Source: Saccoglossus kowalevskii
Taxonomy: Eukaryota > Hemichordata > Enteropneusta > Harrimaniidae
Direction of reading: 5' to 3'
NCBI RefSeq assembly: GCF_000003605.2
Contig: NW_003106464.1
Coordinates: forward strand, 1 to 11,126
Length of the DNA: 11,126 bases
The translations under genes were made by a program, and so were the position numbers. The notes beneath the pieces were generated by a model. The model searched no databases and was not told where the DNA came from. It was given only the letters and a program-made list of their open reading frames with translations. This document shows, piece after piece, positions 1 to 10,761 of the stretch (positions are counted from its first letter, which is position 1; every line of letters starts with the position of its first letter).

Positions 1-1925
1 GTACTACATGTATACAACACTCATATTAGTATGTGTAGAGTCTACACTTCACAATGTACTGCATGTATACAACACTCATATTAGTATGTGTATAGTCTAC
101 ACTTCACAATGTACTACATGTATACAACACTCATATTAGTATGTGTAGAGTCTACACTTCACAATGTACTGCATGTATACAACACTCATATTAGTATGTG
201 TAGAGTCTACACTTCACAATGTACTGCATGTATACAACACTCATATTAGTATGTGTAGAGTCTACACTTCACAATGTACTGCATGTATACAACACTCGTA
301 TTAGTATGTGTAGAGTCTACACTTCACAATGTACTGCATGTATACAACACTCATATTAGTATGTGTAGAGTCTACACTTCACAATGTACTGCATGTATAC
401 AACACTCATATTAGTATGTGTAGAGTCTACACTTCACAATGTACTGCATGTATACAACACTCATATTAGTATGTGTAGAGTCTACACTTCACAATGTACT
501 GCATGTATACAACACTCATATTAGTATGTGTAGAGTCTACACTTCACAATGTACTGCATGTATACAACACTCATATTAGTATGTGTAGAGTCTACACTTC
601 ACAATGTACTGCATGTATACAGCACTCATATTAGTATGTGTAGAGTCTACACTTCACAATGTACTGCATGTATACAACACTCATATTAGTATGTGTAGAG
701 TCTACACTCCACAATGTACTGCATGTATACAACACTCATATTAGTATGTGTAGATTCCACACTTCACAATGTACTGCATGTATACAACACTCATATTAGT
801 ATGTGTAGATTCCACACTTCACAATGTACTGCATGTATACAACACTCATATTAGTATGTGTAGAGTCTACACTTCACAATGTACAGCATGTATACAACAC
901 TCATATTAATATGTGTAGAGTCTACACTTCACAATGTACTGCATGTATACAACACTCATATTAGTATGTGTAGAGTCTACACTTCACAATGTACTGCATG
1001 TATACAACACTCATATTAGTATGTGTAGAGTCTACACTTCACAATGTACTGCATGTATACAACACTCATATTAGTATGTGTAGAGTCTACACTTCACAAT
1101 GTACTGCATGCATACAACACTCATATTAGTATGTGTAGAGTCTACACTTCACAATGTACTGCATGTATACAACACTCATATTAGTATGTGTAGAATCCAC
1201 ACTTCACAATGTACTGCATGTATACAACACTCATATTAGTATGTGTAGAGTCTACACTTCACAATGTACTGCATGTATACAACACTCATATTAGTATGTG
1301 TAAAGTCTACACTTCACAATGTACTGCATGCATACAACACTCATATTAGTATGTGTAAAGTCTACACTTCACAATGTACTGCATGCATACAACACTCATA
1401 TTAGTATGTGTAGAGTCTACACTTCACAATGTACTGCATGTATACAACACTCATATTAGTATGTGTAGAGTCTACACTTCACAATGTACTGCATGTATAC
1501 AACACTCATATTAGTATGTGTAGAGTCTACACTTCACAATGTACTGCATGTATACAACACTCATATTAGTATGTGTAGAGTCTACACTTCACAATGTACT
1601 GCATGTATACAACACTCATATTAGTATGTGTAGAATCCACACTTCACAATGTACTGCATGTATACAACACTCATATTAGTATGTGTAGAGTCTACACTTC
1701 ACAATGTACTGCATGTATACAACACTCATATTAGTATGTGTAGAGTCTACACTTCACAATGTACTGCATGTATACAACACTCATATTAGTATGTGTAGAT
1801 TCCACACTTCACAATGTACTGCATGTATACAGCACTCATATTAGTATGTGTAGAGTCTACACTTCACAATGTACTGCATGTATACAACACTCATATTAGT
1901 ATGTGTAGATTCCACACTTCACAAT

Positions 1926-2530
1926 GTACTGCATGTATACAACACTCATATTAGTATGTGTAGAGTCTACACTTCACAATGTACTGCATGTATGCAACAC
2001 TCATATTAATATGTGTAGAGTCTACACTTCACAATGTACTGCATGTATACAACACTCATATTAGTATGTGTAGAGTCTACACTTCACAATGTACTGCATG
2101 TATACAACACTCATATTAGTATGTGTAGAGTCTACACTTCACAATGTACTGCATGCATACAACACTCATATTAGTATGTGTAGAGTCTACACTTCACAAT
2201 GTACTGCATGTATACAACACTCATATTAGTATGTGTAGAGTCTACACTTCACAATGTACTGCATGTATACAACACTCATATTAGTATGTGTAGAGTCTAC
2301 ACTTCACAATGTACTGCATGTATACAACACTCATATTAGTATGTGTAAAGTCTACACTTCACAATGTACTGCATGCATACAACACTCATATTAGTATGTG
2401 TAAAGTCTACACTTCACAATGTACTGCATGCATACAACACTCATATTAGTATGTGTAGAGTCTACACTTCGCAATGTACTGCATGTATACAACACTCATA
2501 TTAGTATGTGTAGAGTCTACACTTCACAAT
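1926..2530. repeat. Higher-order block B, copy 1 (units 36-46)
   Basis: Eleven units (605 bp) that match units 140-150 by eye. They include the rare double-variant unit 37 (tatgcaac plus attaat), a T11C unit three positions later, and the G38A, T11C+G38A, cttcgcaat triplet. Its right end overlaps block A copy 1, so the two duplication tracts share a segment. Confidence 0.85.
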
Positions 2531-2915
2531 GTACTGCATGTATACAACACTCATATTAGTATGTGTAGAGTCTACACTTCACAATGTACTGCATGTATAC
2601 AACACTCATATTAGTATGTGTAGAGTCTACACTTCACAATGTACTGCATGTATACAACACTCATATTAGTATGTGTAGAGTCTACACTTCACAATGTACT
2701 GCATGTATACAACACTCATATTAGTATGTGTAAAGTCTACACTTCACAATGTACTACATGTATACAACACTCATATTAGTATGTGTAAAGTCTACACTTC
2801 ACAATGTACTGCATGTATACAACACTCATATTAGTATGTGTAAAGTCTACACTTCACAATGTACTGCATGCATACAACACTCATATTAGTATGTGTAGAG
2901 TCTACACTTCACAAT
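2201..2915. repeat. Higher-order block A, copy 1 (units 41-53)
   Basis: Thirteen consecutive units whose order of variants is the same as in units 120-132. The order is consensus x2, G38A, T11C+G38A, T11C with cttcgcaat, consensus x4, G38A, G6A+G38A, G38A, T11C. By eye the two 715-bp stretches are identical. They lie 79 units apart (4346 bp, including the 1-bp insertion). A partial, diverged copy occurs at units 60-69. Confidence 0.85.
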
Positions 2916-3245
2916 GTACTGCATGTATACAACACTCATATTAGTATGTGTAGAGTCTACACTTCACAATGTACTGCATGTATACAACACTCATATTAGT
3001 ATGTGTAGAGTCTACACTTCACAATGTACTGCATGTATACAACACTCATATTAGTATGTGTAGAGTCTACACTTCACAATGTACTGCATGTATACAACAC
3101 TCATATTAGTATGTGTAGATTCCACACTTCACAATGTACTACATGTATACAACACTCATATTAGTATGTGTAGAGTCTACACTTCACAATGTATTGCATG
3201 TATACAACACTCATATTAGTATGTGTAGAGTCTACACTTCACAAT

Positions 3246-3795
3246 GTACTGCATGCATACAACACTCATATTAGTATGTGTAAAGTCTACACTTCACAAT
3301 GTACTGCATGCATACAACACTCATATTAGTATGTGTAGAGTCTACACTTCGCAATGTACTGCATGTATACAACATTCATATTAGTATGTGTAGAGTCTAC
3401 ACTTCACAATGTACTGCATGTATACAACACTCATATTAGTATGTGTAGAGTCTACACTTCACAATGTACTGCATGTATACAACACTCATATTAGTATGTG
3501 TAGAGTCTACACTTCACAATGTACTGCATGTATACAACACTCATATTAGTATGTGTAGAGTCTACACTTCACAATGTACTACATGTATACAACACTCATA
3601 TTAGTATGTGTAAAGTCTACACTTCACAATGTACTACATGTATACAACACTCATATTAGTATGTGTAAAGTCTACACTTCACAATGTACTGCATGTATAC
3701 AACACTCATATTAGTATGTGTAAAGTCTACACTTCACAATGTACTGCATGCATACAACACTCATATTAGTATGTGTAGAGTCTACACTTCACAAT
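3246..3795. repeat. Higher-order block A, partial diverged copy (units 60-69)
   Basis: Units 60-69 run T11C+G38A, T11C with cttcgcaat, four near-consensus units (one with aacatt at 3371-3376), G6A+G38A twice, G38A, T11C. This is the order of units 44-53 with two unit-level differences (G6A also in unit 66, and a C-to-T in unit 62). The offset is 16 units, showing a shorter-range duplication of the same block. Confidence 0.7.
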
Positions 3796-4290
3796 GTACT
3801 GCATGTATACAACACTCATATTAGTATGTGTAGATTCCACACTTCACAATGTACTGCATGTATACAACACTCATATTTGTATGTGTAGAGTCCACACTTC
3901 ACAATGTACTACATGTATACAACACTCATATTAGTATGTGTAGAGTCTACACTTCACAATGTACTACATGTATACAACACTCATATTAGTATGTGTAGAG
4001 TCTACACTTCACAATGTACTGCATGTATACAACACTCATATTAGTATGTGTAGAGTCTACACTTCACAATGTACTGCATGTATACAACACTCATATTAGT
4101 ATGTGTAGAGTCTACACTTCACAATGTACTGCATGTATACAACACTCATATTAGTATGTGTAGAGTCTACACTTCACAATGTACTGCATGTATACAACAC
4201 TCATATTAGTATGTGCAGAGTCTACACTTCACAATGTACTGCATGTATACAACACTCATATTAGTATGTGTAGATTCCAAACTTCACAAT
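3686..4290. repeat. Higher-order block C, copy 1 (units 68-78)
   Basis: The order is G38A, T11C, tagattcc, near-consensus, G6A, G6A, four near-consensus units, tagattcc. This copy carries several private changes: atttgt and gtccac in unit 71, gcagag in unit 77 and ccaaac in unit 78. It looks older than, or has drifted from, the copies at units 93-103 and 163-173. Confidence 0.75.
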
Positions 4291-4346
4291 GTACTGCATG
4301 TATACCGCACTCATATTAGTATGTGTAGAGTCTACACTTTCACAAT
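4291..4346. repeat. 56-bp unit with the only indel of the array
   Basis: Unit 79 has an extra T in the run at 4338-4340 (cacTTTcac instead of cacTTcac) and the ccgcac variant. All other complete units read as exactly 55 bp. The insertion shifts the register by one base and creates the only open reading frame of any length in the array. Confidence 0.95.
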
Positions 4347-5061
4347 GTACTGCATGTATACAACACTCATATTAGTATGTGTAGATTCCACACTTCACAA
4401 TGTACTGCATGTATACAACACTCATATTAGTATGTGTAGAGTCTACACTTCACAATGTACTGCATGTATACAACACTCATATTAGTATGTGTAAAGTCTA
4501 CACTTCACAATGTACTGCATGTATACAACACTCATATTAGTATGTGTAAAGTCTACACTTCACAATGTACTGCATGCATACAACACTCATATTAGTATGT
4601 GTAGAGTCTACACTTCACAATGTACTGCATGTATACAACACTCATATTAGTATGTGTAGAGTCTACACTTCACAATGTACTGCATGTATACAACACTCAT
4701 ATTAGTATGTGTAGAGTCTACACTTCACAATGTACTGCATGTATACAACACTCATATTAGTATGTGTAGATTCCACACTTCACAATGTACTGCATGTATA
4801 CAACACTCATATTAGTATGTGTAGAGTCTACACTTCACAATGTACTACATGTATACAACACTCATATTAGTATGTGTAGAGTCTACACTTCACAATGTAC
4901 TACATGTATACAACACTCATATTAGTATGTGTAGAGTCTACACTTCACAATGTACTGCAAGTATACAACACTCATATTAGTATGTGTAGAGTCTACACTT
5001 CACAATGTACTGCATGTATACAACACTCATATTAGTATGTGTAGAGTCTACACTTCACAAT

Positions 5062-5666
5062 GTACTGCATGTATACAACACTCATATTAGTATGTGTAAA
5101 GTCTACACTTCACAATGTACTGCATGCATACAACACTCATATTAGTATGTGTAGAGTCTACACTTCACAATGTACTGCATGTATACAACACTCATATTAG
5201 TATGTGTAGATTCCACACTTCACAATGTACTGCATGTATACAACACTCATATTAGTATGTGTAGAGTCTACACTTCACAATGTACTACATGTATACAACA
5301 CTCATATTAGTATGTGTAGAGTCTACACTTCACAATGTACTACATGTATACAACACTCATATTAGTATGTGTAGAGTCTACACTTCACAATGTACTGCAT
5401 GTATACAACACTCATATTAGTATGTGTAGAGTCTACACTTCACAATGTACTGCATGTATACAACACTCATATTAGTATGTGTAGAGTCTACACTTCACAA
5501 TGTACTGCATGTATACAACACTCATATTAGTATGTGTAGAGTCTACACTTCACAATGTACTGCATGTATACAACACTCATATTAGTATGTGTAGAGTCTA
5601 CACTTCACAATGTACTGCATGTATACAACACTCATATTAGTATGTGTAGATTCCACACTTCACAAT
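5062..5666. repeat. Higher-order block C, copy 2 (units 93-103)
   Basis: Eleven units in the order G38A, T11C, tagattcc, consensus, G6A, G6A, consensus x4, tagattcc. By eye this copy has no private changes, so it best represents the block. It matches units 163-173 with one base different, at a distance of 70 units (3850 bp). Confidence 0.85.
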
Positions 5667-6546
5667 GTACTGCATGTACACAGCACTCATATTAGTATGT
5701 GTAGAGTCTACACTTCACAATGTACTGCATGTATACAACACTCATATTAGTATGTGTAGATTCCACACTTCACAATGTACTGCATGTATACAACACTCAT
5801 ATTAGTATGTGTAGAGTCTACACTTCACAATGTACTGCATGTATGCAACACTCATATTAGTATGTGTAGAGTCTACACTTCACAATGTACTGCATGTATA
5901 CAACACTCATATTAGTATGTGTAGAGTCTACACTTCACAATGTACTGCATGTATACAACACTCATATTAGTATGTGTAGAATCCACACTTCACAATGTAC
6001 TGCATGTATACAACACTCATATTAGTATGTGTAGAGTCTACACTTCACAATGTACTGCATGTATACAACACTCATATTAGTATGTGTAGAGTCTACACTT
6101 CACAATGTACTGCATGTATACAACACTCATATTAGTATGTGTAGAGTCTACACTTCACAATGTACTGCATGTATACAACACTCATATTAGTATGTGTAGA
6201 GTCTACACTTCACAATGTACTGCATGTATACAACACTCATATTAGTATGTGTAGAGTCTACACTTCACAATGTACTGCATGCATACAACACTCATATTAG
6301 TATGTGTAGAGTCTACACTTCACAATGTACTGCATGTATACAACACTCATATTAGTATGTGTAGAGTCTACACTTCACAATGTACTGCATGTATACAACA
6401 CTCATATTAGTATGTGTAGAATCCACACTTCACAATGTACTGCATGTATACAACACTCATATTAGTATGTGTAGAGTCTACACTTCACAATGTACTGCAT
6501 GTATACAACACTCATATTAGTATGTGTAGAGTCTACACTTCACAAT

Positions 6547-7261
6547 GTACTGCATGTATACAACACTCATATTAGTATGTGTAGAGTCTACACTTCACAA
6601 TGTACTGCATGTATACAACACTCATATTAGTATGTGTAGAGTCTACACTTCACAATGTACTGCATGTATACAACACTCATATTAGTATGTGTAAAGTCTA
6701 CACTTCACAATGTACTGCATGCATACAACACTCATATTAGTATGTGTAAAGTCTACACTTCACAATGTACTGCATGCATACAACACTCATATTAGTATGT
6801 GTAGAGTCTACACTTCGCAATGTACTGCATGTATACAACACTCATATTAGTATGTGTAGAGTCTACACTTCACAATGTACTGCATGTATACAACACTCAT
6901 ATTAGTATGTGTAGAGTCTACACTTCACAATGTACTGCATGTATACAACACTCATATTAGTATGTGTAGAGTCTACACTTCACAATGTACTGCATGTATA
7001 CAACACTCATATTAGTATGTGTAGAGTCTACACTTCACAATGTACTGCATGTATACAACACTCATATTAGTATGTGTAAAGTCTACACTTCACAATGTAC
7101 TACATGTATACAACACTCATATTAGTATGTGTAAAGTCTACACTTCACAATGTACTGCATGTATACAACACTCATATTAGTATGTGTAAAGTCTACACTT
7201 CACAATGTACTGCATGCATACAACACTCATATTAGTATGTGTAGAGTCTACACTTCACAAT
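6547..7261. repeat. Higher-order block A, copy 2 (units 120-132)
   Basis: Second copy of the 13-unit variant pattern of units 41-53, including the rare cttcgcaat unit at 6767-6821. Identity stops at unit 119 on the left (consensus here, T11C at unit 40) and at unit 133 on the right (tggattcc here, consensus at unit 54). This defines the edges of the duplicated segment. Confidence 0.85.
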
Positions 7262-7481
7262 GTACTGCATGTATACAACACTCATATTAGTATGTGTGGA
7301 TTCCACACTTCACAATGTACTGCATGTATACAACACTCATATTAGTATGTGTAGAGTCTACATTTCACAATGTACTACATGTATACAACACTCATATTAG
7401 TATGTGTAGAGTCTACACTTCACAATGTACTACATGTATACAACACTCATATTAGTATGTGTGGAGTCTACACTTCACAAT
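7152..7481. repeat. Higher-order block C core, copy 3 (units 131-136)
   Basis: Only the six-unit core is recognisable: G38A, T11C, tggattcc, consensus with catttc, G6A, G6A with tggag. It follows directly on, and shares its first two units with, block A copy 2. The pattern is lost after unit 136. Confidence 0.7.
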
Positions 7482-7646
7482 GTACTGCATGTATACAACA
7501 CTCATATTAATATGTGTAGAGTCTACACTTCACAATGTACTGCATGTATACAACACTCATATTAGTATGTGTAGAGTCTACACTTCACAATGTACTGCAT
7601 GTATACAACACTCATATTAGTATGTGTAGAGTCTACACTTCACAAT

Positions 7647-8251
7647 GTACTGCATGTATACAACACTCATATTAGTATGTGTAGAGTCTACACTTCACAA
7701 TGTACTGCATGTATGCAACACTCATATTAATATGTGTAGAGTCTACACTTCACAATGTACTGCATGTATACAACACTCATATTAGTATGTGTAGAGTCTA
7801 CACTTCACAATGTACTGCATGTATACAACACTCATATTAGTATGTGTAGAGTCTACACTTCACAATGTACTGCATGCATACAACACTCATATTAGTATGT
7901 GTAGAGTCTACACTTCACAATGTACTGCATGTATACAACACTCATATTAGTATGTGTAGAGTCTACACTTCACAATGTACTGCATGTATACAACACTCAT
8001 ATTAGTATGTGTAGAGTCTACACTTCACAATGTACTGCATGTATACAACACTCATATTAGTATGTGTAAAGTCTACACTTCACAATGTACTGCATGCATA
8101 CAACACTCATATTAGTATGTGTAAAGTCTACACTTCACAATGTACTGCATGCATACAACACTCATATTAGTATGTGTAGAGTCTACACTTCGCAATGTAC
8201 TGCATGTATACAACACTCATATTAGTATGTGTAGAGTCTACACTTCACAAT
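7647..8251. repeat. Higher-order block B, copy 2 (units 140-150)
   Basis: Same ordered variants as units 36-46 at a distance of 104 units. Unit 141 (7702-7756) carries the paired tatgcaac and attaat variants, and unit 149 (8142-8196) carries cttcgcaat. The match ends at unit 151, which has G6A where unit 47 is consensus. Confidence 0.85.
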
Positions 8252-8911
8252 GTACTACATGTATACAACACTCATATTAGTATGTGTAGAGTCTACACTT
8301 CACAATGTACTACATGTATACAACACTCATATTAGTATGTGTAGAGTCTACACTTCACAATGTACTACATGTATACAACACTCATATTAGTATGTGTAGA
8401 GTCTACACTTCACAATGTACTGCATGTATACAACACTCATATTAGTATGTGTAGAGTCTACACTTCACAATGTACTGCATGTATACAACACTCATATTAG
8501 TATGTGTAGAGTCTACACTTCACAATGTACTGCATGTATACAACACTCATATTAGTATGTGTAGATTCCACACTTCACAATGTACTGCATGTATACCACA
8601 CTCATATTAGTATGTGTAGAGTCTACACTTCACAATGTACTGCATGTATACAACACTCATATTAGTATGTGTAGATTCCACACTTCACAATGTACTGCAT
8701 GTATACAACACTCATATTAGTATGTGTAAAGTCTACACTTCACAATGTACTGCATGTATACAACACTCATATCAGTATGTGTAAAGTCTACACTTCACAA
8801 TGTACTGCATGTATACAACACTCATATTAGTATGTGTAGAGTCTACACTCCACAATGTACTACATGTATACAACACCCATATTAGTATGTGTAAAGTCTA
8901 CACTTCACAAT

Positions 8912-9516
8912 GTACTGCATGTATACAACACTCATATTAGTATGTGTAAAGTCTACACTTCACAATGTACTGCATGCATACAACACTCATATTAGTATGT
9001 GTAGAGTCTACACTTCACAATGTACTGCATGTATACAACACTCATATTAGTATGTGTAGATTCCACACTTCACAATGTACTGCATGTATACAACACTCAT
9101 ATTAGTATGTGTAGAGTCTACACTTCACAATGTACTACATGTATACAACACTCATATTAGTATGTGTAGAGTCTACACTTCACAATGTACTACATGTATA
9201 CAACACTCATATTAGTATGTGTAGAGTCTACACTTCACAATGTACTGCATGTATACAACACTCATATTAGTATGTTTAGAGTCTACACTTCACAATGTAC
9301 TGCATGTATACAACACTCATATTAGTATGTGTAGAGTCTACACTTCACAATGTACTGCATGTATACAACACTCATATTAGTATGTGTAGAGTCTACACTT
9401 CACAATGTACTGCATGTATACAACACTCATATTAGTATGTGTAGAGTCTACACTTCACAATGTACTGCATGTATACAACACTCATATTAGTATGTGTAGA
9501 TTCCACACTTCACAAT
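8912..9516. repeat. Higher-order block C, copy 4 (units 163-173)
   Basis: Same eleven-unit order as units 93-103, with one substitution seen (tatgttta instead of tatgtgta in unit 169, near 9276). Unit 174 after it carries ccgcac, as does unit 79 after copy 1. A further degenerate echo of the start of the block appears at units 180-183 (9847-10066). Confidence 0.8.
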
Positions 9517-10726
9517 GTACTGCATGTATACCGCACTCATATTAGTATGTGTAGAGTCTACACTTCACAATGTACTGCATGCATACAACACTCATATTAG
9601 TATGTGTAGAGTCTACACTTCACAATGTACTGCATGTATACAACACTCATATTAGTATGTGTAGAGTCTACACTTCACAATGTACTGCATGTATACAACA
9701 CTCATATTAGTATGTGTAGATTCCACACTTCACAATGTACTGCATGTATACAACACTCATATTAGTATGTGTAAAGTCTACACTTCACAATGTACTACAT
9801 GTATACAACACTCATATTAGTATGTGTAAAGTCTACACTTCACAATGTACTGCATGCATACAACACTCATATTAGTATGTGTAGAGTCTACACTTCACAA
9901 TGTACTGCATGTATACAACACTCATATTAGTATGTGTAGATTCCACACTTCACAATGTACTGCATGTATACAACACTCATATTAGTATGTGTATAGTCTA
10001 CACTTCACAATGTACTACATGTATACAACACTCATATTAGTATGTGTAGAGTCTACACTTCACAATGTACTGCATGTATACAACACTCATATTAGTATGT
10101 GTAGAGTCTACACTTCACAATGTACTACATGTATACAACACTCATATTAGTATGTGTAGAGTCTACACTTCACAATGTACTACATGTATACAACACTCAT
10201 ATTAGTATGTGTAGAGTCTACACTTCACAATGTACTGCATGTATACAACACTCATATTAGTATGTGTAGAGTCTACACTTCACAATGTACTGCATGTATA
10301 CAACACTCATATTAGTATGTGTAAAGTCTACACTTCACAATGTACTGCATGTATACAACACTCATATTAGTATGTGTAGAGTCTACACTTCACAATGTAC
10401 TGCATGTATACAACACTCATATTAGTATGTGTAGAGTCTACACTTCACAATGTACTGCATGCATGCAACACTCATATTAATATGTGTAGAGTCTACACTT
10501 CACAATGTACTGCATGTATACAACACTCATATTAGTATGTGTAGAGTCTACACTTCACAATGTACTGCATGTATACAACACTCATATTAGTATGTGTAGA
10601 GTCTACACTTCACAATGTACTGCATGTATACAACACTCATATTAGTATGTGTAGAGTCTACACTTCACAATGTACTGCATGTATACAACACTCATATTAG
10701 TATGTGTAAAGTCTACACTTCATAAT

Positions 10727-10761
10727 GTACTGCATGTATACAACACTCATATTAGTATGTG
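10727..10761. repeat. Terminal partial repeat unit and array/unique junction
   Basis: The last unit matches consensus positions 1-35 and then breaks at 10762. The next bases, aaag, could be the G38A form (gtgtaaag) with one T lost, which would move the junction to about 10765. The octamer TAGTATGT at 10753-10760 occurs again at 10771-10778 in the unique intron remnant. Confidence 0.9.

Larger units (their letters stand above)
1..10761. repeat. 55-bp tandem minisatellite array, about 195.6 units
   Basis: Head-to-tail 55-bp units, about 35% GC, fill this region without any spacer; the array continues beyond the left edge. Landmarks in consensus unit coordinates are GTAC (1-4), GTATAC (10-15), CTCAT (20-24), GTATGT (29-34) and the inverted repeat GTGTAGAGTCTACAC (33-47). 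Common variants are G6A, T11C, G38A (taaag), and G40T or G40A together with T43C (tagattcc, tagaatcc). Rare ones include A52G, giving cttcgcaat, and A17G, giving cagcac. The unit length is not a multiple of 3, and each + frame meets TAG codons once every three units, while the reverse complement holds several stops per unit, so the array is non-coding. By position it is intronic to the TAT-like gene. No function is visible; expansion by unequal exchange or replication slippage is the default explanation. Confidence 0.99.

Noticed and set aside
4213-4485. 90-codon open reading frame on the + strand
   Set aside because: It is repeat sequence read in shifting frames. It starts where a T-to-C change removes a TAG (gtgcag, unit 77), and the extra T in unit 79 skips the stop-containing frame. 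The peptide only cycles through translations of the same unit.
29-10760. TACTAAT (reverse complement of ATTAGTA) in each unit as a yeast-like branchpoint on the - strand
   Set aside because: There is no evidence for a - strand gene here, and the only supported gene is on the + strand.
1-10761. CRISPR array
   Set aside because: The 55-bp units are contiguous with no unique spacers, no cas genes are present, and the locus is a eukaryotic intron.
1-10761. Coding tandem-repeat protein with a 165-bp (3-unit) period
   Set aside because: Every + frame meets TAG stops once per three units, and the reverse strand has several stops per unit.
1-10761. Centromeric or nucleosome-phased satellite (3 x 55 = 165 bp)
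   Set aside because: The array adjoins a TAT exon in an apparent gene, and no 165-bp sub-periodicity of variants is evident; the multiple is probably coincidence.
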